From contig NZ_PUIV01000003.1 of NCBI RefSeq assembly GCF_003113265.1, positions 1 through 64,000 of the forward strand: DNA of 64,000 nucleotides, in the 5' to 3' direction. The notes under the pieces are model-generated. The model was not told where the DNA came from. It saw only the letters and a list, made by a program, of their open reading frames with translations, and ran no database searches. Both the position numbers and the translations under genes were made by a program. Within the stretch, counting starts at the first letter, position 1, and every line of letters begins with the position of its first letter. Origin of the DNA: Methylosinus sporium (GTDB lineage: Bacteria; Pseudomonadota; Alphaproteobacteria; Rhizobiales; Beijerinckiaceae). This document shows positions 24,739-33,674 of this stretch, piece after piece.

Positions 24739-25308
24739 ATGTCTAATATAATGGATAACGTCGATCAAGCCCTCGCAGAGCGCATCCGGAACGAACGCCA
24801 AGCGCGCCGCTGGTCGCTCGCAGAGCTGGCGACCCACTCTGGCGTCTCCAAGGCGATGCTGAGCAAGATCGAACGCGTCGAGGCCAGCCCGACAGCAAAT
24901 ACTCTCGCCAGGATCGCCACGGCGTTTGGTCTGACTCTCGCTGAACTCCTGAGTTTCGAGCGAGCGTCGCCTCCCATCCGCTTGATGCGGGCGGACGCCC
25001 AGCCAACTTGGCGGGATCCAGAAACAAATTACGTGCGACGGCAAATTTTTGTCGATCCGCGTGTGCCTTTCGAGATGGTCGAGATCATGTTGCCTGCCGG
25101 CAAAAGCGTGTCGTTTCCAGCGAGCACTTACATCGACCGTCAGCATGTCGTCTGGATGCTGTCGGGAGAATTGAATCTGAGGGAAGGCGACGAAGAGCAT
25201 TTCCTGTCCACCGGCGACCGCCTTCAATTCCGCGAGCCGAGGGATGTGACCTATCGAAACGCTACTCTAAAGCCGTGTCGTTATCTCGTGGCGATCCAGC
25301 TGAGATAG
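24739..25308 (+). CDS. XRE-cupin transcription regulator
   Basis: A 189-residue regulator: an N-terminal helix-turn-helix (RRWSLAELATHSGVSKAMLSKIER) and a C-terminal cupin domain (EIMLPAGKSVSFPA ... LSTGDRLQFREPRDV). Such proteins sense small molecules through the cupin and control neighbouring enzymes. It is divergent from the acetyltransferase gene; a CTTGATC direct repeat (24704 and 24716) in the shared intergenic region could be its operator. ATG 24739 and ATG 24751 are both possible starts. Confidence 0.82.
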   Translation: MSNIMDNVDQALAERIRNERQARRWSLAELATHSGVSKAMLSKIERVEASPTANTLARIATAFGLTLAELLSFERASPPIRLMRADAQPTWRDPETNYVRRQIFVDPRVPFEMVEIMLPAGKSVSFPASTYIDRQHVVWMLSGELNLREGDEEHFLSTGDRLQFREPRDVTYRNATLKPCRYLVAIQLR

Positions 25309-25473
25309 GCATCGACGCGCGCACGCTCCCGCCCCACGAACAAGTATTTTTTCGCTGGACTACGACCGGCTGCTACGACGACCGAAGCCTTGTTGATTAC
25401 GCCCGTTCTTTGCCTTTTCTAATCATCCCCGCAGCCGTTCGCCCTCGCGCGATCGACTGAAGCGGGGGCGGGT

Positions 25474-26460
25474 TTGGCGGCATCTCTTCTTCATTCTCAG
25501 GCTCACGCGCGCGGCGCACGCATGTTGCGCACCGCGCTCGGACCAGCCGTCGCGAGCTTCCTCGAAGATCCGTCCGTCGTCGAGGTGATGCTCAACCCAG
25601 ACGGGAGGCTCTGGATCGACAGATTGTCGAGCGGCCTCGAGGATAGCGGCTGCAAAATGTCGGCGGCCGACGGCGAGCGCATCGTGCGGCTCGTCGCCCA
25701 TCATGTCGGCGCCGAGGTGCATCCGGGATCGCCGCGCGTCTCGGCCGAACTGCCCGAGACGGGAGAAAGGTTCGAAGGACTGCTTCCGCCCGTCGTGGCG
25801 GCGCCCGCCTTCGCGATCCGAAAGCCCGCCGTCGCGGTGTTCACGCTCGATGACTACGCGCGCGCCGGCGTTATGACAGACGGTCAGGCCGACGCGCTGC
25901 GCAAGGCCGTCGCAGATCGCAAGAACATTCTCGTCGTCGGCGCCACATCGACCGGCAAAACGACGCTCGCCAATGCGCTGCTCGCCGAGATAGCGCATAC
26001 ATCAGATCGCGTCGTGCTGATCGAGGATACGCGCGAGCTGCAATGCCGCGCGCCGAACCTCGTCGCTCTTCGCACGAAGGATGGCGTCGTCTCCCTTTCC
26101 GATCTCGTGCGCTCGTCGCTTCGACTGCGGCCAGACCGTATTCCGATCGGCGAGGTCCGCGGCGCGGAAGCCCTCGACCTGCTGAAGGCCTGGGGCACCG
26201 GACATCCCGGCGGCATCGCCACCATTCACGCCGGCACTGCGCTCGGCGCGCTGCGCCGTCTCGAGCAGCTCATTCAGGAAGCCGTGATCACAGTGCCGCG
26301 CGCGCTGATCGCCGAGACCATCGATGTCATCGCCGTTCTGCAAGGCCGCGGCGGCGAGCGGCGCCTCGCCGAGCTCGCGACCGTCGACGGCCTCGATCCA
26401 TCCACCGGCGATTACCGAGTCCTTTCGATCGCTGCACATGTCGCAGGAGACCCATCATGA
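25474..26460 (+). CDS. trbB: TrbB, transfer ATPase (VirB11 family)
   Basis: A 328-residue hexameric secretion ATPase. Walker A GATSTGKT at residues 156-163, then the Asp box region [12 protein letters not shown] and the His box [12 protein letters not shown] are all present. It powers pilus assembly and DNA transfer at the inner membrane. The start is taken as TTG 25474 with a GGGGGCGG stretch upstream; an in-frame ATG at 25522 (MLRTALG) is possible. It opens the trb operon and overlaps trbC by four bases. Confidence 0.92.
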   Translation: MAASLLHSQAHARGARMLRTALGPAVASFLEDPSVVEVMLNPDGRLWIDRLSSGLEDSGCKMSAADGERIVRLVAHHVGAEVHPGSPRVSAELPETGERFEGLLPPVVAAPAFAIRKPAVAVFTLDDYARAGVMTDGQADALRKAVADRKNILVVGATSTGKTTLANALLAEIAHTSDRVVLIEDTRELQCRAPNLVALRTKDGVVSLSDLVRSSLRLRPDRIPIGEVRGAEALDLLKAWGTGHPGGIATIHAGTALGALRRLEQLIQEAVITVPRALIAETIDVIAVLQGRGGERRLAELATVDGLDPSTGDYRVLSIAAHVAGDPS

Positions 26461-26795
26461 CGCCCATTGCTCCCAATAGCCGATTTGGCCGACGCATTAC
26501 CATCCTCGCTGCCATCGTCGGCGGCGCGGTGATCTCTTCTTCGTCGGCCCACGCCTCCGGCTCCTCTATGCCGTGGGAGACGCCGCTCAACCAAATTCTC
26601 GAATCGATTCAGGGCCCAGTCGCCAAGATCATCTCGGTCATCATCATCACGGTGACCGGCCTCACGCTCGCCTTCGGCGACACGTCGGGCGGCTTCCGCC
26701 GTCTGATCCAGATCGTCTTCGGCCTCTCGATCGCTTTCGCCGCCAGCTCCTTCTTCCTCTCTTTCTTCTCCTTCTCCGGCGGAGCGCTGATCTGA
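26457..26795 (+). CDS. trbC: TrbC, conjugative pilin (VirB2 family)
   Basis: A 112-residue pilin precursor with a long signal segment ending near SSSAHASGSS and two hydrophobic helices (IISVIIITVTGLTLAF and LIQIVFGLSIAFAASSFF). TraF (17674) would process it. The start overlaps the trbB stop (ATGA), and the stop shares one base with the trbD start (TGATG). Confidence 0.9.
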   Translation: MTPIAPNSRFGRRITILAAIVGGAVISSSSAHASGSSMPWETPLNQILESIQGPVAKIISVIIITVTGLTLAFGDTSGGFRRLIQIVFGLSIAFAASSFFLSFFSFSGGALI

Positions 26796-27073
26796 TGAGC
26801 GGGTTCAACAGCGCCGAGGACGTGCCCGGCTTCTTCGTCCCCGTGCATCGGGCGTTGACCGATCCGATCCTGCTCGGCGGCGCGCCGCGAGCGGTCGCGA
26901 TCGCCAATGGCACGCTCGCAGCGGCGATCGCGCTCGGCCTTCGCCTTTGGCTTCCCGGCGCTCTGTTCTGGGCTGTCAGCCACAGCGCCGCGGTCTGGGC
27001 GGCGAAGCGCGACCCGCAATTCGTCGAGGTCGTGCGCCGCCACCTGCGCTATCCCGCTTATTTCGGCGTGTGA
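26795..27073 (+). CDS. trbD: TrbD (VirB3 family)
   Basis: A 92-residue inner-membrane protein (GFFVPVHRALTDPILLGGAPR, then one or two hydrophobic helices around residues 35-65, and VVRRHLRYPAYFGV). VirB3-type proteins support pilus assembly together with the VirB4 ATPase. The start is in TGATG with the trbC stop; 7 bases separate it from trbE. Confidence 0.9.
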   Translation: MSGFNSAEDVPGFFVPVHRALTDPILLGGAPRAVAIANGTLAAAIALGLRLWLPGALFWAVSHSAAVWAAKRDPQFVEVVRRHLRYPAYFGV

Positions 27074-27080
27074 GGCTGCC

Positions 27081-29516
27081 ATGTTGAACCTCGCCGAATA
27101 TCGTGGCCGCCCCGCGGGCCTTGCTGATTTCCTGCCCTGGGCCGCTCTCGTCGTCGAAGGCGTCGTCCTCAACAAGGACGGCTCGTTTCAGCGCACCGCG
27201 CGCTTCCGCGGACCCGATCTAGACAGCGCGACGCCGGCGGAGCTCGTCGGCGTGACCGCGCGCCTCAACAATGCGCTGCGCCGTCTCGGCTCCGGCTGGG
27301 CGATCTTCGTCGAAGCCGATCGCTTGCCGGCGCAGCATTATCCGCACGACCGCTTTCCCGACGCAGCCTCGGCGCTCGTCGACCTCGAGCGACAAAACGC
27401 CTTCGAGGAGGCGGGCGCACATTTCGAAAGTCGGTATTTCCTGACGCTCCTCTGGCTACCGCCGGAGGAGGACGCGTCGCGCGCCGAGAATTGGCTCTAT
27501 GAAGGCCGCGCCCAGGATGACGTCGATCCTTGGGAACTGCTGCGCGGCTTCGTCGATCGCACGAACCGCGTGCTGCAATTGGTCGAGAGCTTCATGCCCG
27601 AGATCGAATGGCTCGACGACGGCGAGACGCTGACTTTCCTGCATTCGACGATGTCGACGCGCCGGCAGCGCGTCCGCGTCCCGGAAACGCCGATGCATCT
27701 CGACGCGCTGCTCGCCGACGAGCCGCTCACCGGCGGGCTGGAGCCACGCCTCGGAAACGCGCATCTGCGCATTCTGACCATCGTCGGCTTTCCGAGCGTG
27801 ACCTATCCCGGCATTCTCGACGAGCTCAACCGTCTTGCGTTCCCCTATCGCTGGTCGACGCGCGCCATACTGCTCGACAAGACGGAAGCGGTTCGACTGT
27901 TGACGAAGATCCGGCGGCAGTGGTTCGCCAAGCGTAAATCCGTCGCCGCCATCATCAAGGAGGTGATGACCAATGAGGCTTCGACCCTCGTCGACTCCGA
28001 CGCGGCGAACAAGGCGGCCGACGCCGATGTCGCGTTGCAGGAGCTCGGCGCCGACGATGTCGGCGAAGCCTATGTGACCGCTACCGTCGCCGTCTGGGAC
28101 GAAGACCCGGCGATTGCAACGGAAAGGCTGCGCCTCGTCGAGAAGGCGATCCAGGGCCGCGATTTCACCTGCATAGCGGAAGGCGTGAATTCGGTCGAAG
28201 CCTGGCTCGGCTCCCTTCCCGGTCACGCCTACGCCAATGTCCGCCAGGCGCCGATCTCGACGCTCAATCTTGCCCATATGATTCCGCTCTCCGCCATCTG
28301 GGCGGGAGCAGACGGAGACGAGCATCTTCGTGGCTCTCCCTTGCTATTCGGAAAGACCGACGGCTCGACGCCCTTCCGCTTCTCTCTCCATGTCGGCGAC
28401 GTCGGCCATACGTTGATCGTCGGTCCGACCGGCGCAGGTAAATCTGTGCTGCTGTCGCTGATGGCGATGCAGTTTCGCCGCTACGCACGCGCGCAGATCT
28501 TCGCCTTCGATTTCGGCGGCTCGATCCGCGCGGCGGCGCTCGCCTGCGGCGGCGATTGGCACGATCTCGGCGGCGGCCTATCGGCCGGCTCGGAGGACAG
28601 CGTGTCGCTGCAACCGCTCGCCCGCATCGACGACGCGGCCGAGCGCGCCTGGGCGGCGGAATGGGTAGCCGCCATCCTCATCAAGGAAGGCGCCGCCATC
28701 GACCCGGCGGCGAAGGAGCATGTCTGGTCGGCGCTCACCTCGCTTGCCTCGTCACCGCCCAATGAACGAACGCTCACCGGTCTCGCCGTCTTGTTGCAAT
28801 CGACGGCCCTGAAGCAGGCGCTTCAGCCCTATTGCGTCGGCGGTCCCTTCGGCCGGCTGCTCGACGCCGAAGAGGAACACCTCGGCTATTCGAACTTCCA
28901 GGCGTTCGAGACGGAAGGGCTCATCGGCGCCGGCGCCGCCGCTGCCGTGCTCACCTATCTTTTCCATCGCCTCGAGCAGCGCCTCGACGGAAGGCCGACC
29001 TTGCTCGTCATCGACGAGGGCTGGCTCGTGCTCGACGATCCCGCCTTCGCGCGCCAGCTGCGCGAATGGCTGAAAACCTTACGAAAGAAGAATGCCTCCG
29101 TCGTCTTCGCCACGCAGTCGCTCTCCGACATCGACAATAGCCCGATCGCACCGGCGATCGTCGAGAGCTGTCCGACCCGCATCTTCCTTCCGAATGAGCG
29201 CGCAATCGAGCCGCAAATCACCGCGATCTATCGCCGCTTCGGGCTCAACGACCGCCAGATCGAGATCATCGCCCGCGCGACGCCCAAGCGCGACTATTAC
29301 TGCCAATCGCGGCGAGGCAATCGCCTCTTCGAACTGGGGCTTGGACCGATCGGCCTCGCCTTCTGCGCCGCTTCCTCCAAGGCCGATCACGCCGCGATCG
29401 AGCGCATTCTCGCCGAGCACAGGCCGGATGGATTCCTGCGCGCCTGGCTGATCGAGCGCGGGCTCGAATGGGCAGCCGACGTCATCCCCGACCTCACCAA
29501 TCTGGAATTTTCCTGA
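27081..29516 (+). CDS. trbE: TrbE, transfer ATPase (VirB4 family)
   Basis: An 811-residue VirB4-type ATPase. The N-terminal half is the CagE/TrbE domain; Walker A GPTGAGKS lies at residues 448-455 and Walker B LLVIDEGWLVLDD in the C-terminal half, followed by VVFATQSLSDI. It energises the mating channel at the inner membrane. Full length with no sign of damage. Its stop overlaps the trbJ start (TGATG). Confidence 0.93.
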   Translation: MLNLAEYRGRPAGLADFLPWAALVVEGVVLNKDGSFQRTARFRGPDLDSATPAELVGVTARLNNALRRLGSGWAIFVEADRLPAQHYPHDRFPDAASALVDLERQNAFEEAGAHFESRYFLTLLWLPPEEDASRAENWLYEGRAQDDVDPWELLRGFVDRTNRVLQLVESFMPEIEWLDDGETLTFLHSTMSTRRQRVRVPETPMHLDALLADEPLTGGLEPRLGNAHLRILTIVGFPSVTYPGILDELNRLAFPYRWSTRAILLDKTEAVRLLTKIRRQWFAKRKSVAAIIKEVMTNEASTLVDSDAANKAADADVALQELGADDVGEAYVTATVAVWDEDPAIATERLRLVEKAIQGRDFTCIAEGVNSVEAWLGSLPGHAYANVRQAPISTLNLAHMIPLSAIWAGADGDEHLRGSPLLFGKTDGSTPFRFSLHVGDVGHTLIVGPTGAGKSVLLSLMAMQFRRYARAQIFAFDFGGSIRAAALACGGDWHDLGGGLSAGSEDSVSLQPLARIDDAAERAWAAEWVAAILIKEGAAIDPAAKEHVWSALTSLASSPPNERTLTGLAVLLQSTALKQALQPYCVGGPFGRLLDAEEEHLGYSNFQAFETEGLIGAGAAAAVLTYLFHRLEQRLDGRPTLLVIDEGWLVLDDPAFARQLREWLKTLRKKNASVVFATQSLSDIDNSPIAPAIVESCPTRIFLPNERAIEPQITAIYRRFGLNDRQIEIIARATPKRDYYCQSRRGNRLFELGLGPIGLAFCAASSKADHAAIERILAEHRPDGFLRAWLIERGLEWAADVIPDLTNLEFS

Positions 29517-30259
29517 TGGTCGCTCGTCATTGTCATCGCGCCGCGCTGTTCGGCGCCGCGGCTCTTTGCTTCTCGCTCGTCGCCGATCCGGCGCCTGCGC
29601 AGATCGTCGTCTACGATCCGACCAACTTCTCGCAGAACGTGCTCACCGCCGCGCGCGAGCTGCAGCAGATCAATAATCAAATCCAGAGCCTCGCCAATGA
29701 GGCTCAGATGCTGACCAATCAGGCGCGCAATCTCGCGAGTCTGCCGCTCTCGACGCTGAACCAACTCCAGACGACGATCCAGAAGACGCAATCTCTGCTC
29801 TCTCAGGCGCAGCACGTCGCCTTCGACGTTCAGCAGATCGAATCCGCCTTCGCGACGACCTATGGTTCGGCGTCGACGAGCGCCTCCAGCTCGGGACTGA
29901 TCGCCACGGCGCAGACGCGTTGGCGCAATTCGGTCGCCGCCTTCGAGGATTCGTTGAAGGTACAGGCTGGCGTCGTCGGCAACATCTCGAGCAACGGCTC
30001 CGCCATGTCGTCGCTGACCTCCGCCAGCCAGACGGCGACCGGCGCGCTGCAGGCGGCGCAGGCCGGGAATCAGCTGCTCGCGCTGCAATCGCAGCAGCTT
30101 TCCGATCTCGTCGCCGTGGTCGCGGCGAAGAGCCGCGCCGATGCGCTGGAACAATCGCGCATCACGGCGACCGAGGCGCAGGGACAGGAGCAGTATCGTC
30201 GCTTTTCGACGCGCTCCGGCTATCAGCCGGGCAATGTCACCATGTTCCACGGCAATTGA
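29516..30259 (+). CDS. trbJ: TrbJ (VirB5-like)
   Basis: A 247-residue secreted protein with a signal peptide (cleavage near PAPAQIVVYDPTNF), followed by coiled-coil-like helices rich in Q and N (ELQQINNQIQSLANEAQML) and the usual closing RFSTRSGYQPGNV. VirB5-type proteins sit at the pilus tip or contact the recipient. It overlaps the trbE stop by one base and is followed by trbK. Confidence 0.9.
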   Translation: MVARHCHRAALFGAAALCFSLVADPAPAQIVVYDPTNFSQNVLTAARELQQINNQIQSLANEAQMLTNQARNLASLPLSTLNQLQTTIQKTQSLLSQAQHVAFDVQQIESAFATTYGSASTSASSSGLIATAQTRWRNSVAAFEDSLKVQAGVVGNISSNGSAMSSLTSASQTATGALQAAQAGNQLLALQSQQLSDLVAVVAAKSRADALEQSRITATEAQGQEQYRRFSTRSGYQPGNVTMFHGN

Positions 30260-30268
30260 GGCGCGCTG

Positions 30269-30583
30269 ATGGGACGATGGGACATATGGCGCGCCGGCGC
30301 GATCCTCATTCTGATCGCCACATTGGTCGCGACTCTCTCCGCGATCGATTTCGATGCGCCTGCGCCAGTCGTCCGTGACGCTGGCGCGTCCTACGGCATC
30401 GTTCCCGACGATCTTTCCGCCGAGCTGCGCCGCTGCGGCGCGCTCGCGCTCCAGAATGCCGAAGACCAGCGCTGTGAGGCGGTCTGGACGAAGAACCGCC
30501 GCCGCTTCTTCGGCAGGCCGGCGCGGCCGACGCCTCCCACGGCCGCGCCGGCCGCTGCTACATCGAAAGGCGCCGCGCCATGA
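30269..30583 (+). CDS. trbK: Putative entry exclusion protein TrbK-alt
   Basis: A 104-residue protein with one N-terminal membrane segment (AGAILILIATLVATLSAIDF) and the conserved ELRRCGALALQNAEDQRCEAVW with a cysteine pair, the TrbK-alt pattern. It probably keeps cells from receiving a second copy of the element. The proline/alanine-rich tail overlaps the trbL start by four bases. Confidence 0.85.
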   Translation: MGRWDIWRAGAILILIATLVATLSAIDFDAPAPVVRDAGASYGIVPDDLSAELRRCGALALQNAEDQRCEAVWTKNRRRFFGRPARPTPPTAAPAAATSKGAAP

Positions 30584-31919
30584 ATATCGGCGTCATCGAC
30601 ACCTTTCTGAACACCTTCACGACCTATATCGATTCCGGCTTCGGCCTGCTGAAGGGCGATGTCGCCTATCTCTCCTCCACGCTGATCGCGATCGACATCA
30701 CGCTCGCCAGCCTGTTCTGGGCCTGGGGCGCCGACGAGGATGTGATCCAGCGACTCGTGAGGAAGACGCTCTACATCGGCTTTTTCGCGTTTCTGATCAC
30801 CAATTTCAACAAGCTCTCGGGAATCGTCTTCAATAGCTTCGCCGGCGTCGGCCTCAAGGCCGGCGGCTCCTCAGTGTCGACCGCCGATTTCCTGCGGCCC
30901 GGCCGTCTCGCCCAGGTCGGCCTCGACGCCGGTCAGCCCCGCTGCTCGACGCCGCGAGCCAGATGATGGGCTTTGCCTCCTTCTTCGCCAATTTCGTTCA
31001 GATCGCCGTGCTGATGATCTCCTGGCTGCTGATCATCATCGCCTTCTTCATTCTCTCCGTGCAGCTCTTCGTCACGCTGATCGAGTTCAAGCTGACGACG
31101 CTCGCCGGCTTTGTGCTCATTCCATTCGCGCTCTTCAACAAGACCGCTTTTCTCGCCGAGAAGGTGCTCGGCAATATCGTCGCCTCGGGCGTGAAGGTGA
31201 TGACGCTCGCCGTCATCGTCGGCGTCGGCTCTGGACTCTTCTCGCAATTCACGACGAGCTACGGGGGCGAGCAGCCGACGATCGAGCAGACGCTCTCCGT
31301 CGTGCTCGCCGCGCTTGCAATGCTCGGCCTCGGCATATTCGGTCCAGGCATCGCCACCGGCCTCGTCTCCGGCGCGCCGCAGCTCGGCGCCGGCGCGGCG
31401 GTCGGAACCGGCGTCGCCGTCGCGGGCGCCGGAATGCTCGGAGGCGCGGCGCTCGGCCTCGCCGGAAAGGGAGCGACGGCCGCCGCCTCGGGAGCCGCCG
31501 CCACCGCGCGCGGCGGGGCGAGGCTCGCCGGAGGAGCGGCGTCGGCTTATGCGCTCGGCTCGGCCGGCGAGTCGGGGCCGTCGGCTGTCGCCGGAGGCCT
31601 CGCCGGCGTCGGTCGAGCGGCGGGCGCCGTCGCAGCGGCTCCCTTCCGGCGCGCGGCCGCTCGCGTGACGAACTCCTTGGCCGAGAACTATTCCGCCGGC
31701 GCTCGCGCCGCCTTCGCAGCGACCGGCGGCTCATCGACGACAGGCGCGGTCGGCGATGGCGCAACCAGCGCTCCGCCAGGGAATGCGCCGCCGGCCTGGG
31801 CGCGGCGCATGAAACGCAATCAGCTCGCGAGCCACGGCGCGACGACCGCCGCGCATGTCATTCAGTCCGGCGACAGCCACGGCGGCGGCCATTCCGTCGA
31901 TCTCTCACAAGAGGAATAG
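30580..31919 (+). pseudogene. trbL: TrbL (VirB6 family), split by a one-base frameshift
   Basis: The first frame (30580-30966) gives MNIGVIDTFLNTFTTYIDSG ... FLRPGRLAQVGLDAGQ and then runs into unrelated residues. The expected continuation PLLDAASQMMGFASFF is in the -1 frame from about 30940, and continues to 31919 with the membrane segments (IAVLMISWLLIIIAFFILSV and others) and the glycine/alanine-rich tail of TrbL. A loss of one base in GGTCAGCCCCGCTG (about 30931-30944) explains it. TrbL is the polytopic channel protein and essential for transfer. The break is either real inactivation, a sequencing error in a C-run, or a -1 slip; the ATG at 30963 could also start a shorter second product. 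Confidence 0.85.
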
Positions 31920-31923
31920 ACCC

Positions 31924-32607
31924 ATGTTCCGACGCGCCTCGGTGCGCTATGGCCGCACGCCCGAACCGGAGACGCCCTATCAGCGAGCCGCACAAATCTG
32001 GGACGAGCGCATCGGCTCCGCACGCGTCCAGGCCAAGAACTGGCGGCTGATGGCTTTCGGCTCGCTGCTCTTGTCCTGCGGCCTCGCGGCTGGCCTCGTC
32101 TGGCAGTCGACGCATGGAACCGTCGTCCCGTGGGTCGTTCAAATCGATCAACTCGGCGAGGCGCGCGCCATCGCGCCGGCGACGGCGGACTACACGCCGT
32201 CCGATCCGCAGATCGCCTGGTATCTCGCCCGCTTCATCAAGGATGTGCGCGCCGCTCCGGCCGACCCTGTCGTCGTCCGGCAGAGTTGGCTGCAGGCCTA
32301 CGACTTCACGACGACGGCCGGCGCCGCCGCGCTCAACGACTATGCGCGCGCCAACGACCCTTTCGCCAAGCTCGGCAAGCAGCAGATCGCCGTCGACGTC
32401 TCCAGTGTCATTCGCGCCTCTGCCGACTCGTTCCGCGTCGCCTGGATCGAGCGCCGCTATCAAGACGGCGCGCTCGCCGACACCACGCGATGGACGGCAA
32501 TCCTCACGATCATAATCCAGCCGCCGACCGACGCCGATCGCCTCCGCAAGAATCCTCTCGGCGTCTACGTCAACGCCATCAACTGGTCGAAGGAGCTCGG
32601 ACAATGA
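31924..32607 (+). CDS. trbF: TrbF (VirB8 family)
   Basis: A 227-residue bitopic protein: a short cytoplasmic start (FRRASVRYGRTPEPETPYQRA), one membrane helix (WRLMAFGSLLLSCGLAAGLVW) and a periplasmic VirB8-like domain (YLARFIKDVRAAPADPVVVR). It is an assembly factor of the inner-membrane platform. It starts 4 bases after trbL and overlaps trbG by ATGA. Confidence 0.92.
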   Translation: MFRRASVRYGRTPEPETPYQRAAQIWDERIGSARVQAKNWRLMAFGSLLLSCGLAAGLVWQSTHGTVVPWVVQIDQLGEARAIAPATADYTPSDPQIAWYLARFIKDVRAAPADPVVVRQSWLQAYDFTTTAGAAALNDYARANDPFAKLGKQQIAVDVSSVIRASADSFRVAWIERRYQDGALADTTRWTAILTIIIQPPTDADRLRKNPLGVYVNAINWSKELGQ

Positions 32608-33674
32608 CCCGGCCGAATTTCCTGAATGCCGGCGATCCGGCTTCGCACATCGCCGTGAACGTGCTGTCCCGGAAAGAACGAAAAGCGTCTTTCCGTAAGG
32701 CCGGCTTTGCGATTCTCCTCATCTCCGCGCCCTCGCTCGCCGGATGCACGAAATTCATTCCGCCGGACATCGATTATGATGACGCCGCGCCCGCGCGGCT
32801 CTCCGCCGATCCGCCGGCGCCGGTGAAAATCGTCACCCTCGCCAAGCCGCTTCCCTTGCCGGGCCAATTGAAGCCGCTGCATGTGGGCAAAGCCCCGCCC
32901 GAGCCCGCCGATCCGGCCGTGCGCGTCAATCAGGCCAACGCCGCCGCCCGCGTGCAGCCGGTGCGCGATGGATTCATCAACGCCGTGCAGGTCTATCCCT
33001 TCTCGGGCGGCGCGCTCTATCAAGTCTACGCGGCACCCGGACAGATCACAGATGTCGCGCTGCAGGAGGGCGAACAGCTCGTCGGCTCTGGACCAGTTGC
33101 AGCCGGCGACACTGTGCGCTGGATCATCGGCGACACGGAGAGCGGCGCGGGAGCGACGAAAAAGATCCATATTTTGGTCAAGCCGACGCGGCCCGACCTC
33201 GTCACCAATCTCGTCGTCAACACGGATCGGCGCACCTATCTGCTGGAGCTGCGATCGACCGAGAAGACCTATATGGCCTCGGTTTCCTGGCAGTATCCAG
33301 AAGACCAGCTCATCGCCTTGCGTCGTCAGAACGCGATCGCCGAATCTGCCGCGCCGATCGCGACGGGCGTCGACGCTTCCGCGCTGAATTTCCGCTACGC
33401 CATCCAGGGCGACAATCCCGCCTGGCGGCCGCTACGCGCCTTCGATGATGGATCGAAGGTCTATATCGAATTCCCGACCGGCATTCGCCAGGGCGAGACG
33501 CCGCCGCTCTTCGTCATCGGTCCGGCCGGCGGCTCGGAGCTGGTCAATTATCGTGTCAGCAGCAATTACTACATCGTCGATCGCCTCTTCGCCGCCGCGG
33601 AACTGCGCCTCGGCGACGCGGACAGCGAACGGCGCGTGCGCATCGTCCGCACCGACGGAAGGCCGCGGTCATGA
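32604..33674 (+). CDS. trbG: TrbG (VirB9 family), lipoprotein-like
   Basis: A 356-residue outer-membrane core component. Its signal region ends in a lipobox-like LAGC at residues 45-48, an unusual feature for VirB9 but found in TrbG-type proteins. The C-terminal VirB9 domain shows YRVSSNYYIVDRLFAAAELRLG. The signal region is long (about 47 residues) with a charged RKERKASFRKAG stretch. Overlaps trbF and trbI by four bases each. Confidence 0.92.
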   Translation: MTRPNFLNAGDPASHIAVNVLSRKERKASFRKAGFAILLISAPSLAGCTKFIPPDIDYDDAAPARLSADPPAPVKIVTLAKPLPLPGQLKPLHVGKAPPEPADPAVRVNQANAAARVQPVRDGFINAVQVYPFSGGALYQVYAAPGQITDVALQEGEQLVGSGPVAAGDTVRWIIGDTESGAGATKKIHILVKPTRPDLVTNLVVNTDRRTYLLELRSTEKTYMASVSWQYPEDQLIALRRQNAIAESAAPIATGVDASALNFRYAIQGDNPAWRPLRAFDDGSKVYIEFPTGIRQGETPPLFVIGPAGGSELVNYRVSSNYYIVDRLFAAAELRLGDADSERRVRIVRTDGRPRS

